Positions 1-6,052 of a stretch of DNA of 6,486 nucleotides are shown here, in pieces. The stretch lies in contig DITM01000064.1 in the NCBI GenBank assembly GCA_002422845.1, forward strand, positions 1 through 6,486, read 5' to 3'. Both the position numbers and the translations under genes were made by a program. The stretch's first letter is position 1, and each line of letters begins with the position of its first letter. This DNA is from Candidatus Paracaedibacteraceae bacterium UBA6184 (GTDB taxonomy: Bacteria; Pseudomonadota; Alphaproteobacteria; UBA6184). The notes beneath the pieces were generated by a model. That model was not told the DNA's origin. It did not search any database and saw only the letters and a list, made by a program, of their open reading frames with translations.

Positions 1-465
1 GTTATCTGGTACAGCCCCTTTAATTTTAATGCCGGTATTTTTTCTGTCTTGCAGAAAGTACTACCACAAGATGAAAAAAGAATCGGACCAAGCTTTGAAG
101 CAGGATTCGAATACGGACAAACATTTGGAAGCAATGCACAGTTCTATCTAGGTGGTAATATTCTGTTTAATGTCTGTATTCCAGACAGTTTTAAAACCAT
201 GCATTTGACACTTTTTGGAGGAAACACAGAAGTATATCCCGTTTTTTTTCCTATGTTTGATCTGATGTTTGGGTACAACCTTACTCAAGACTCTCAGATT
301 CTTATAGGGTCTACATATTTCTGGGGGCTTACTGCCGGCTACAGAACAGCGATAAGTGATAATATGTATGTATCTTTCAAAGCCATCTGGTGGGCAGATC
401 GTGTATTATTTAAATTAGGATTGCACGATTTTTCTGCAACTATCGGACTTGGTTATCAATTCTAA
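1..465 (+). CDS. Probable outer-membrane beta-barrel protein, C-terminal part (5' partial)
   Basis: The frame is open from the first base of the window to a TAA stop at 463-465, so about 154 residues of a longer protein are seen. The TTG at 49 is not a convincing start because the frame continues upstream of it. The sequence is rich in Gly, Phe, Tyr and Trp, with short alternating polar and hydrophobic stretches such as GFEYGQTFG, AQFYLGG and ILIGSTYFWGLTAGYRT. These look like amphipathic transmembrane strands. The last strand, FSATIGLGYQF, ends in Phe, the usual C-terminal signal for insertion by the BAM complex. I do not recognise a specific family. The reading as an outer-membrane barrel is inferred from composition, strand pattern and the terminal Phe. 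A periplasmic or other beta-rich protein remains possible. No terminator is visible after it, and the next gene converges on it one base away. Confidence 0.6.
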   Translation, partial: VIWYSPFNFNAGIFSVLQKVLPQDEKRIGPSFEAGFEYGQTFGSNAQFYLGGNILFNVCIPDSFKTMHLTLFGGNTEVYPVFFPMFDLMFGYNLTQDSQILIGSTYFWGLTAGYRTAISDNMYVSFKAIWWADRVLFKLGLHDFSATIGLGYQF

Positions 466-466
466 T

Positions 467-1021
467 TTAAGTTTCAACCTTGAAAAAAATTACCTTTGTA
501 TCGCCATATTTTTTTTCTTGCAATACATCAACGGTAAACTCTAATTGCAAATCATCCTGCTTTTGCATTTCAGCGATAATTGTCGTATTCATCCCTACCC
601 ACCCGCGCTTGTGTAAATGAGTAATGGCCAAATTCACCAAGTCTTTTCCATAAGGTGGGTCGCAGAATATAAAGTCCATCAGATATGTAGTTGCGGTCAA
701 TGTCAGAATATCCTGAGCATGTACTGTTGTTCTATCTTCTATATTCCATTGGTGAATCAGTGTCTGCAAATTTCGAACAGCTGCCCGTTGATTATCCACA
801 AATGTTGCATGCTTAGCACCACGAGAAAGTGCTTCTAATCCAAGCCCCCCCGTGCCTGCAAATACATCTAAAACGGTTGAACCTCTTAAATCCTGCATAT
901 CCGCATGGTGTTCAATAACATTAAAGATAGCCTGTCGTACTTTATCTGATGTCGGGCGCGTTAAGATTGATGCAGGTGCGATCAGCGATTTACCCACAAA
1001 TTCACCCCGAATAATCCGCAT
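467..1021 (-). CDS. rsmD: 16S rRNA (guanine(966)-N(2))-methyltransferase RsmD
   Basis: This cytoplasmic enzyme uses S-adenosylmethionine to methylate N2 of G966 in 16S rRNA during assembly of the 30S subunit. The 184 residues are normal for the family. The start MRIIRGEFVGK and the TRPTSDKVRQAIFN motif (residues 21-34) are typical of RsmD. The SAM-binding loop LDVFAGTGGLGLEALSRGA lies at 51-69, the catalytic DPPY at 121-124, and the C-terminal KKYGDTKV strand at 170-177. The ATG start (1019-1021) has AAGGA (1027-1031) five bases upstream, inside the end of the rluB-like gene. Only two bases separate that gene's TAA from this ATG, so the two are almost certainly co-transcribed and probably translationally coupled. 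This pairing of a pseudouridine synthase with rsmD is familiar from alphaproteobacteria. Its 3' end faces the barrel gene one base away. Confidence 0.96.
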   Translation of the reverse strand: MRIIRGEFVGKSLIAPASILTRPTSDKVRQAIFNVIEHHADMQDLRGSTVLDVFAGTGGLGLEALSRGAKHATFVDNQRAAVRNLQTLIHQWNIEDRTTVHAQDILTLTATTYLMDFIFCDPPYGKDLVNLAITHLHKRGWVGMNTTIIAEMQKQDDLQLEFTVDVLQEKKYGDTKVIFFKVET

Positions 1022-1023
1022 GA

Positions 1024-1746
1024 TTATCCTTGCGACTTCTGTAAATATTGATCAAGAACATCAATTGAAAGCTCTTTAACTTCGCCTTGTATTAAGTCAT
1101 CCAATGAAAAAGGTCCATATCCAATACGAACCAATCGGTTCACCTTATACCCTAAATACGTCATGATATTTCGGATCTCACGATTCTTACCTTCCAACAA
1201 GGTCAGCTTTAACCACGTATTGCGCCCTTCTGACGCGTCTATTTCTGCGTGTATGCCTTGGTATTGAATTCCATCAATCGTCATGCCATTGGCTAATACA
1301 GTTACAAGATCTGGGTTCACATTGCCGTAAACGCGCACATAATATACCCGCGGAATGCGATGAATCGGAAGCTCTAAATGACGGACTAAAGCCCCATCAT
1401 TCGTTAGCAACAATAGCCCTTCAGACAGATAATCCAGCCGCCCAACATATCTGATATTTTCAAACGACGGCGGTAATATGTCATAAATTGTCTTGCGACC
1501 TTCTGGATCAATACGAGACGTAATACATTCCGCTGGCTTATAAAATGCCCAAACCTTTCGAACCCCCGTCAGTTTAACCGTGCGGTTATCACAACTTACA
1601 ACATCTGTATCCTCAACAAACGTTGCGGGTGTGGTGACAATTTGATCATTTAACTTAATACGACCCGCAGCAATAAACTCTTCTCCCTGTCGGCGAGAAC
1701 AAATACCTGCTGCAGCTAAAAATTTGGCAATTCGTTGACGTGTCAT
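1024..1746 (-). CDS. rluB: RsuA/RluB/RluE/RluF-family rRNA pseudouridine synthase (RluB-like)
   Basis: This enzyme isomerises a specific uridine in rRNA to pseudouridine. RluB acts on U2605 of 23S rRNA in E. coli. The 240 residues comprise an N-terminal S4 RNA-binding domain (about 1-50; RIAKFLAAAGICSRRQGEEFIAAGRI) and a catalytic domain. The catalytic motif GRLDYLSEGLLLLTNDG spans 102-118, with the nucleophilic Asp at 105. The C-terminal family motif EGKNREIRNI is at 185-194. The EGKNREIR form and the LELP segment at 124-127 resemble alphaproteobacterial members. The ATG (1744-1746) is preceded by GGAG (1753-1756) at a spacing of six, which supports the start. It is the first gene of a two-gene operon with rsmD. 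The exact target (RluB versus RsuA, RluE or RluF) cannot be fixed from sequence alone, so the symbol is provisional, though the family is certain. No long C-terminal basic extension of the kind seen in some alphaproteobacterial homologues is present. Confidence 0.93.
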   Translation of the reverse strand: MTRQRIAKFLAAAGICSRRQGEEFIAAGRIKLNDQIVTTPATFVEDTDVVSCDNRTVKLTGVRKVWAFYKPAECITSRIDPEGRKTIYDILPPSFENIRYVGRLDYLSEGLLLLTNDGALVRHLELPIHRIPRVYYVRVYGNVNPDLVTVLANGMTIDGIQYQGIHAEIDASEGRNTWLKLTLLEGKNREIRNIMTYLGYKVNRLVRIGYGPFSLDDLIQGEVKELSIDVLDQYLQKSQG

Positions 1747-1766
1747 CTATAACTCCATGGAATGAC

Positions 1767-1795
1767 AATGTGGGGAATTCCGCGCCATTTGTCAA
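1767..1795 (-). promoter_or_regulatory. Candidate promoter of the rluB-rsmD operon
   Basis: On the minus strand a perfect TTGACA (-35, 1790-1795) is followed after 17 bases by CACATT (-10, 1767-1772), which matches TATAAT at only three positions. Position and spacing suit the leftward operon, but the weak -10 makes this tentative. Confidence 0.35.
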
Positions 1796-1823
1796 TGTAA
1801 AAGTCTTCGCTTTCCTATTAACC

Positions 1824-1852
1824 TTGTGATGTCAATTTCTTTGTGATAACAT
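1824..1852 (+). promoter_or_regulatory. Candidate sigma-70-type promoter of the BI-1 gene
   Basis: TTGTGA (-35, 1824-1829) and TAACAT (-10, 1847-1852) each match consensus at four of six positions and are separated by exactly 17 bases. Initiation would fall near 1859, giving a leader of about 20 bases before the ATG at 1880. An initiation point this close to the ATG at 1868 also argues against using that upstream start. The heptamer TTGTGAT occurs twice, at 1824-1830 and 1841-1847. Confidence 0.45.
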
Positions 1853-1869
1853 TTTTATGTAATAATTAT

Positions 1870-1873
1870 GGAG
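1870..1873 (+). promoter_or_regulatory. Ribosome binding site that sets the BI-1 start at 1880
   Basis: GGAG lies six bases before the ATG at 1880. The earlier in-frame ATG at 1868 has only AT-rich sequence upstream and no Shine-Dalgarno match. The GGAG actually overlaps that upstream ATG, so the downstream start is preferred. Confidence 0.7.
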
Positions 1874-1879
1874 AAGAAA

Positions 1880-2590
1880 ATGGCACGTAGTGAAATATTT
1901 ACACAGTCAACTGCCAAAACGGCTCAATATCGAGAAGGATTAAGAGCCTTTATGTTGCGTGTATACAATTACATGGCAGCAGCATTAGTGTTCACCGGAT
2001 TAATTTCCTATGGCGTATCCAATAGCCCTGAATTGTTACAGGCAATTTATGGCACGCCATTAATGTATGTTGTACTTTTAGCTCCTATTGGAATTTCATT
2101 CTTTTTGGGTGCTAGATTACAACAAATGAGCGTAACAACGGCTCAAACATTGTTCTGGGTATTTGCGGCATTAATCGGATTATCTCTATCATCTATTTTT
2201 GTGATCTATACATCTGAAAGTATCATGCGAGTATTCTTTATTACTGCATCGATGTTTGCTGCAGCTAGCCTATACGGATACACCACAAAACGAGATCTTG
2301 GCCCTATTGGTAGCTTTTTGTTTATGGGATTAATCGGTATCGTTATTGCTTCTGTTGTTAACATGTTTATGCAAAGCACACAGTTAAGCTGGTTGATTTC
2401 TTTCATCGCAGTGGGTGTGTTTGCAGGTCTAACCGCCTATGACAATCAACGATTAAAAGAAATGTATTCCGATGCCTGGCAAAGTGATCAAACTGAAAAG
2501 ATTGCGATTATCGGCGCATTAAATTTATACATGGATTTTATTAATTTGTTTATCCATCTACTAAGATTTTTGGGCGATCGTAAAAATTAA
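1880..2590 (+). CDS. Bax inhibitor-1 (BI-1/YccA/UPF0005) family membrane protein
   Basis: This is an inner-membrane protein of the TMBIM/BI-1 family, whose bacterial members include YccA, YbhL and the calcium-leak channel YetJ. From the ATG at 1880 it has 236 residues, typical of the family. A short polar N-terminus is followed by about seven hydrophobic segments, near residues 32-51, 60-77, 89-109, 116-134, 142-163, 169-187 and 208-231. The family signature TAYDNQRLKEMY is at 185-196 and the C-terminal ALNLYMDFINLF at about 213-224. Asp188 and Asp219 match the conserved acidic pair that gates pH-dependent calcium leak in YetJ. A roughly 35-residue soluble tail before the first helix and the YDNQ motif resemble proteobacterial YbhL-like members. 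It appears to be monocistronic, with its own promoter at 1824-1852 and a terminator at 2603-2636. Its physiological role here (protease modulation, ion leak or stress) is unknown. Family assignment is secure. Confidence 0.95.
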   Translation: MARSEIFTQSTAKTAQYREGLRAFMLRVYNYMAAALVFTGLISYGVSNSPELLQAIYGTPLMYVVLLAPIGISFFLGARLQQMSVTTAQTLFWVFAALIGLSLSSIFVIYTSESIMRVFFITASMFAAASLYGYTTKRDLGPIGSFLFMGLIGIVIASVVNMFMQSTQLSWLISFIAVGVFAGLTAYDNQRLKEMYSDAWQSDQTEKIAIIGALNLYMDFINLFIHLLRFLGDRKN

Positions 2591-2602
2591 TTAATGTATA
2601 CG

Positions 2603-2636
2603 AAGGGGCAGATCAATAGTCTGCCCTTTATTGTTT
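2603..2636 (+). terminator. Intrinsic terminator after the BI-1 gene
   Basis: A ten-pair stem joins 2603-2612 to 2620-2629, with one G-U pair and core GGGCAGA/TCTGCCC. It closes a seven-base loop and runs into the T-rich tract TTTATTGTTT. It lies 13 bases after the TAA stop and separates the BI-1 gene from the dehydrogenase operon. Confidence 0.88.
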
Positions 2637-2661
2637 GTGATAAAAAAATAAGAACAAGCAC

Positions 2662-3483
2662 ATGAACAACTTACTACAACACATTGGCGTTATCGGCGCA
2701 GGTCAAATGGGAGCAGGAATCGCTGCTGCTTTTGCATTGCATGGATATCCCGTAACGCTGGTCGATGCCCTGCAACATGCGTTAGATTCAGCAAAAGACA
2801 AAGTCACGGCTCACCTTTCAAAGCTGTCTATATCAATTGATGCTGTATCCTTTCATTCAGATTTAAACATTTTAGCAAACGCTGACATTGTGATAGAGGC
2901 CATTCCAGAAAATGTACAATTGAAACATTCGCTCTATGATAAGCTAACTAAAATTGTACGATCCGATACACTCATTGCAACAAACACCTCTTCATTTCCA
3001 ATATCTGAATTAGCAAAAACAGTTGCGAATCCCGAACGGTTTATCGGTATTCATTTTATGAATCCTGTACTTAAGATGGATTTAGTCGAAATTATCCCCG
3101 GCGCCCTTACCAATGAGCATACTCTAGCCACCGCGCAATCTTTAATCACTACGATTAAAAAGACTGCAGTGATCTCTACTGATCGCCCTGGATTTATTGT
3201 GAACAGATTACTTATTCCAATGATCAATCAAGCGTTTAAGGCATTAGACGAAGGCTTGGCCTCTAAAGAAGATATCGATATCGCCCTGGAAAAAGGGACT
3301 GCATTTCCAATGGGGCCGCTGAAATTAGCCGATTTTATTGGCTTAGATACTTGTCTTGCTATTATGGAAACGTTGCACACTGCATTTCCAAATGAGGGAT
3401 ATACTCCCTCACCCTTGCTTAAACACTATGTTCAACAAGGAACCTTTGGCCGCAAAACAAAACAAGGAGTATACGTCTATTGA
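2662..3483 (+). CDS. hbd: 3-hydroxybutyryl-CoA dehydrogenase (3-hydroxyacyl-CoA dehydrogenase family)
   Basis: This enzyme reversibly oxidises (S)-3-hydroxyacyl-CoA, probably 3-hydroxybutanoyl-CoA, to the 3-oxoacyl-CoA in beta-oxidation or butanoate metabolism in the cytoplasm. The 273 residues form an N-terminal Rossmann domain with GAGQMGAGIA at 12-21 and an Asp at 35 ending the second strand, which suggests NAD+ rather than NADP+. The C-terminal helical domain contains FPMGPLKLADFIGLD (215-229). The catalytic set is present: Ser110/Ser111 in NTSS, His131 in GIHFMNP, Glu143 in LVEII and Asn181 in GFIVNR. Compared with the 282-residue clostridial Hbd, as I recall it, the helical arm after the second strand is about 11 residues shorter. 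The ATG has only a weak ribosome site (AAGAAC). No strong own promoter was found in the 25 bases after the preceding terminator. Its TGA overlaps the next gene. FadB-like single-domain substrate specificity for longer chains cannot be excluded. Confidence 0.93.
   Translation: MNNLLQHIGVIGAGQMGAGIAAAFALHGYPVTLVDALQHALDSAKDKVTAHLSKLSISIDAVSFHSDLNILANADIVIEAIPENVQLKHSLYDKLTKIVRSDTLIATNTSSFPISELAKTVANPERFIGIHFMNPVLKMDLVEIIPGALTNEHTLATAQSLITTIKKTAVISTDRPGFIVNRLLIPMINQAFKALDEGLASKEDIDIALEKGTAFPMGPLKLADFIGLDTCLAIMETLHTAFPNEGYTPSPLLKHYVQQGTFGRKTKQGVYVY
3464..3469 (+). promoter_or_regulatory. Ribosome binding site for the TTG start of the DUF192 gene
   Basis: AAGGAG sits within the last codons of the dehydrogenase gene, ten bases before the TTG at 3480. 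The TTG overlaps the dehydrogenase TGA (TTGA, 3480-3483), an arrangement typical of translational coupling. It supports TTG over the later in-frame ATG at 3519, which would cut away half of the hydrophobic segment. Confidence 0.6.
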
Positions 3484-3947
3484 AGCTCGCCACCAAAAAT
3501 AAACTGTCCGTCATTATCATGCTGTGTTTAGGCTTTGCTTTAATGCGCATGCCCAGTGAAAAAGTATGCCTTGAGATTAAAGACCAGCATTTGTGTCTAC
3601 GAGTCCTTCGCGATAAATCTGATAAAAACCGTGGCTTTCAACTTGTTGAAGAGGTTTGCCCTAACGAAGGTTTACTATATTTTCTTACTGAGCCTAAAAA
3701 ACCGAATTTTTGGATGAAAGATGTCTTTCAACATTTAGACATTTTATTTATTGATCCTCAGGGACAGGTCTTAGAACTGGTGCAAGCTCATCCCCATCGC
3801 AGAGATCTTATTACACCTCCAAAGAAAACAATGTACGTCATTGAATTAATGGGCGGTCGAGCAAAACAATTGAACCTTGTAAAGGGCGCACAGCTATCCC
3901 ACGAAGCTCTTTCCGGCTTTAAAGGTGCGTTGTTTGCTGGGTATTGA
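3480..3947 (+). CDS. DUF192 family protein with N-terminal membrane or signal segment
   Basis: The 155-residue product has a basic N-terminus (MKLATKNK) and a hydrophobic stretch at about 9-22, so it is probably exported or anchored in the inner membrane with the domain in the periplasm. The rest is a DUF192 domain. It contains GLLYFL (64-69), the hallmark FWMK at 77-80, LDILFIDPQGQVLEL at 86-100 and YVIELMGGRAKQLNLVKG at 119-136. DUF192 proteins are small beta-rich proteins of unknown biochemical function, widespread in bacteria and archaea. Cys60 falls near the start of the usual GLM/GML region, and two more cysteines (30 and 39) lie just after the hydrophobic segment. Periplasmic disulphides are therefore conceivable. 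The TTG start and four-base overlap make it the second gene of an operon with the dehydrogenase. No functional link between the two is evident from sequence. Confidence 0.9.
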   Translation: MKLATKNKLSVIIMLCLGFALMRMPSEKVCLEIKDQHLCLRVLRDKSDKNRGFQLVEEVCPNEGLLYFLTEPKKPNFWMKDVFQHLDILFIDPQGQVLELVQAHPHRRDLITPPKKTMYVIELMGGRAKQLNLVKGAQLSHEALSGFKGALFAGY

Positions 3948-3988
3948 GAGAAGTCTTTCCCATTAATAGTTTGCTAATATACATACTT

Positions 3989-3994
3989 TATATT
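3989..3994 (+). promoter_or_regulatory. Candidate -10 element for the small ORF
   Basis: TATATT matches the -10 consensus at five of six positions and lies 35 bases before the ATG at 4024. No good -35 is found 16-18 bases upstream, so this is tentative. It competes with a better-matching promoter just downstream (3996-4025). Confidence 0.25.
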
Positions 3995-3995
3995 C

Positions 3996-4025
3996 TTGAC
4001 TGATGTTCAAAAGGAAAAATACAAT
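3996..4025 (+). promoter_or_regulatory. Candidate sigma-70-type promoter for a small RNA
   Basis: TTGACT (-35, 3996-4001) and TACAAT (-10, 4020-4025) each match consensus at five of six positions, 18 bases apart. Initiation would fall near 4032, inside the small ORF. If this promoter is the active one, the product is an RNA of about 135-140 bases ending at the 4140-4170 terminator, and the ORF would not be translated from its ATG. Confidence 0.4.
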
Positions 4026-4110
4026 GTTAAAAAAAATATTGGCGCCTTTGCACCATATTCTCGATATCTATCCCAGAAAAAAGTGCGGAAGTGGTGACGC
4101 CCGGTCTTGA
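4024..4110 (+). CDS. Possible 28-codon small ORF, function unknown
   Basis: An ATG at 4024 opens a 28-codon frame (MLKKILAPLHHILDIYPRKK, then CGSGDARS) ending in TGA at 4108-4110. AAGGA (4011-4015) lies eight bases before the ATG, an unusually good ribosome site for chance sequence, and a strong terminator follows 30 bases after the stop. The predicted peptide has a short amphipathic start, a basic PRKK stretch and a polar tail, and I recognise no family. Against it, the best promoter match overlaps the ATG (-10 at 4020-4025), so the transcript may be a non-coding RNA instead. No gene on the same strand follows, so it is not an obvious leader peptide. The arms GGCG (4042-4045) and CACC (4051-4054) can pair with GGTG (4093-4096) and CGCC (4098-4101), giving the RNA a possible fold. 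Confidence 0.3.
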   Translation: MLKKILAPLHHILDIYPRKKCGSGDARS

Positions 4111-4139
4111 AACGAGAGTCTTAATCCCCTCTAAATTAT

Positions 4140-4170
4140 AAAAGGGTCTCAATAACGAGACCCTTTTTGT
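4140..4170. terminator. Bidirectional intrinsic terminator between the small transcript and secB
   Basis: An 11-pair perfect stem joins 4140-4150 to 4157-4167 (core GGGTCTC/GAGACCC) around a six-base loop AATAAC. T-rich sequence follows on the + strand (TTTTTGTT), and on the minus strand the arm itself ends in TTTT followed by ATAATTT. It lies ten bases past the secB stop, so it can end both the leftward gltX-secB transcript and any rightward transcript from 3948-4139. Confidence 0.9.
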
Positions 4171-4179
4171 TCGAAAAAA

Positions 4180-4647
4180 CTAGGCGTTGCCCTTTGGCTC
4201 TGCCGCCATTTGTTCCAAACGCATGCGGTACAAGTCTGCGAAATCCACAGGCTTTAACAACAATGGAGGATATCCACCATCACGTGTGACCTCGGAAATA
4301 ATGTTACGAACATAAGGGAACAAAATGCGTGGACATTCAATCATCAAGATGGGGTGCAATAACGCCTCATCAATATTTTTAATGGTAAAGATACCTGCAT
4401 AGTTTAGCTCTAAAACAAAGACTTCGGTGCCATTCTTAGCACCCTTAGCATGAACAATTAGACATACTTCATGCGTATCTGGCGTGTCTAAAGAATTATG
4501 GGTTACGTTAATTTTAATATCAATTTCGGGCAACTGCTCTCCAGATTGTAACATTTTTAAAATCTGTGGGTTTTCAAACGATAAGTCTTTGATAAACTGA
4601 GCGTTTACATCTAATTGCATATTCATTAATGTTTGTTCTGCGGACAT
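4180..4647 (-). CDS. secB: Protein-export chaperone SecB
   Basis: SecB is a cytoplasmic homotetrameric chaperone. It holds preproteins unfolded and hands them to SecA at the Sec translocase. The 155 residues match the usual family length. Signature segments are FIKDLSFENP (18-27), the LNYAGIFTI strand (81-89) and the long conserved run from ECPRILFPYVRNIIS (104-118) through DGGYPPLLLKPVDF (123-136). The C-terminal tail (RLEQMAAEPKGNA) is polar, as is typical where SecB contacts the SecA zinc tail. The ATG (4645-4647) has a strong AAAGGAG (4654-4660) six bases upstream. That site overlaps the stop codon of gltX, so translation is probably coupled. The gene is second in a gltX-secB operon and is followed by a bidirectional terminator. 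Its presence implies export across the inner membrane to the periplasm and outer membrane, consistent with the barrel protein at the left end. Confidence 0.97.
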   Translation of the reverse strand: MSAEQTLMNMQLDVNAQFIKDLSFENPQILKMLQSGEQLPEIDIKINVTHNSLDTPDTHEVCLIVHAKGAKNGTEVFVLELNYAGIFTIKNIDEALLHPILMIECPRILFPYVRNIISEVTRDGGYPPLLLKPVDFADLYRMRLEQMAAEPKGNA

Positions 4648-4659
4648 TTAATACTCCTT

Positions 4660-6048
4660 TTAATCCGATAATTGTAATGCGTGTTGAAATCGTTTTTCGG
4701 TTAATTCGCGGCCAATAATGGCAGCAACTTCAAAGACACTTGGGGATACTGTTGACCCCGTAAGTGCGGCTCGAATCGGTTGTGCGACATCTCCCAATTT
4801 CATAGAATGAGTTTCCGCAAATGCTTTTGCCCATTCATGTAAAGAAGGTTCTTGCCAGTCAGAAACCTTGGACAGGCTTTCCCAAATCTGACCTAACAAA
4901 GGTTTGTTCGCCAAGAATGGCTTTGCCTTTTCGGTATAATCCGTAGGGGTATCCCAAACATAGAGTTGAGCTGATTCCCACAACTCTACTAATGTTTTCG
5001 CCCGTTGCTTTAATCCATTCATACCTAACAGTATGCGTTCTTTCTGGACAAAGGTTAGATCCGGATGATGTGAGGTTAACTCATCAACTAAACGTTGATT
5101 GCTGGAACCTTGAATATAGTGACTATTAACACTGGTCAGTTTAACCATATCAAAGCGCGCAGCAGATTTCCCGATACTGGATCCATCAAACCATTCAATG
5201 GCTCGTTGAGTTGAGAAAATCTCATCATCACCATGTGCCCAACTAAGACGCACAAGATAATTTCGCATGGCTTCAGGTAAAAACCCCATAGCCTCGTAAG
5301 CATCAACTCCTAACGCTCCATGACGTTTGGATAGCTTTGCTCCATCTTGACCATGGATCAATGGAATGTGGCTGAAACTTGGCGCATGCCAATTCATAGC
5401 CTCATAAATTTGTTTTTGACGGAATGCATTTGTAAGATGATCATCACCCCGAATAATGTGCGTGATGCCCATGTCATGATCATCGACCACAACCGCTAAC
5501 ATATACGTGGGTGTTCCGTCACTGCGAATCAGAATCATATCATCTAACTGAGCATTCTGAACCGTCACCTGCCCCTGAACCGTATCATGAATTACAGCCT
5601 CACCGTCACGTGGCATTTTAATACGAATCACTGGCTTTACACCTTTTGGTGCATCAGCAGGATCGCGGTCACGCCAACGACCATCATAAATCGGAGCTTT
5701 GCCTTCAGCAACTGCCAATTGCTTCATCTGTTCAAGTTCTTCAGGGCTGGAATAACAGTAATATGCATTGCCTGCTTTAACCATGGCCTCTGCCACCTCT
5801 ACATGACGAGACGCACGGGAAAATTGAAACGTAGGTTCATCGTCCCAATCCAGACCCAACCATTGCAATCCTTTGAAAATTGCTTGAATGGCATCGTCCG
5901 TAGATCTTGCCCGATCCGTATCTTCAATCCGCAATAGAAATTTTCCACCATAATGGCGAGCAAACAGCCAATTAAATAATGCTGTGCGTGCTCCACCAAT
6001 GTGTAAATACCCAGTAGGACTGGGTGCAAATCGCGTAATAACAGTCAT
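4660..6048 (-). CDS. gltX: Glutamate-tRNA ligase (glutamyl-tRNA synthetase)
   Basis: This class I aminoacyl-tRNA synthetase charges tRNA-Glu with glutamate using ATP. The start at 6048 gives 462 residues (MTVITRFAPSPTGYLHIGG), the usual N-terminus of the family. The HIGH-type motif is HIGG at 16-19, followed by LLRIEDTDRARS (38-49), and KLSKRHGA lies at 238-245. The C-terminal anticodon-binding region ends with QPIRAALTGSTVSPSVFEV (423-441). Zinc-ligand positions known in E. coli GluRS are mostly absent (CYS at 98-100, GRWRD at 123-127), as is usual for alphaproteobacterial enzymes. A longer in-frame start at 6090 would add 14 atypical residues and lies upstream of the predicted transcription start, so it was rejected. 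GGAGG (6053-6057) stands four bases before the chosen ATG. If the genome lacks glutaminyl-tRNA synthetase and has GatCAB, this enzyme may also charge tRNA-Gln. That is inference from the class. Confidence 0.97.
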   Translation of the reverse strand: MTVITRFAPSPTGYLHIGGARTALFNWLFARHYGGKFLLRIEDTDRARSTDDAIQAIFKGLQWLGLDWDDEPTFQFSRASRHVEVAEAMVKAGNAYYCYSSPEELEQMKQLAVAEGKAPIYDGRWRDRDPADAPKGVKPVIRIKMPRDGEAVIHDTVQGQVTVQNAQLDDMILIRSDGTPTYMLAVVVDDHDMGITHIIRGDDHLTNAFRQKQIYEAMNWHAPSFSHIPLIHGQDGAKLSKRHGALGVDAYEAMGFLPEAMRNYLVRLSWAHGDDEIFSTQRAIEWFDGSSIGKSAARFDMVKLTSVNSHYIQGSSNQRLVDELTSHHPDLTFVQKERILLGMNGLKQRAKTLVELWESAQLYVWDTPTDYTEKAKPFLANKPLLGQIWESLSKVSDWQEPSLHEWAKAFAETHSMKLGDVAQPIRAALTGSTVSPSVFEVAAIIGRELTEKRFQHALQLSD

Positions 6049-6052
6049 AAAG

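Noticed and set aside
471..485. TTTCA/TGAAA inverted repeat as a terminator for the barrel gene
   Set aside because: The stem is only five pairs and is followed by A, not T, on the + strand. On the minus strand the T-run comes before the hairpin.
792..800. Perfect DnaA box TTATCCACA
   Set aside because: It is a single copy within the conserved VDNQ codons of rsmD, with no clustered boxes or AT-rich unwinding region. Chance is sufficient.
617..1079. Two + strand open frames (617-838 and 852-1079)
   Set aside because: They are antisense to rsmD and the rluB 3' end, have Cys/Ile/Ser-rich products without family resemblance, and overlap genes with clear motifs.
1868..1879. Upstream ATG of the BI-1 gene at 1868
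   Set aside because: No Shine-Dalgarno sequence precedes it, and its codons form the GGAG site of the ATG at 1880.
2206..2406. Minus-strand open frame inside the BI-1 gene
   Set aside because: It is an antisense shadow of a well-supported membrane protein gene, with no motif or ribosome site evidence.
5587..6029. Open frames 5587-5937 (+) and 5799-6029 (-) within gltX
   Set aside because: Both lie wholly inside the conserved gltX coding region in other frames, and the products resemble nothing recognisable.
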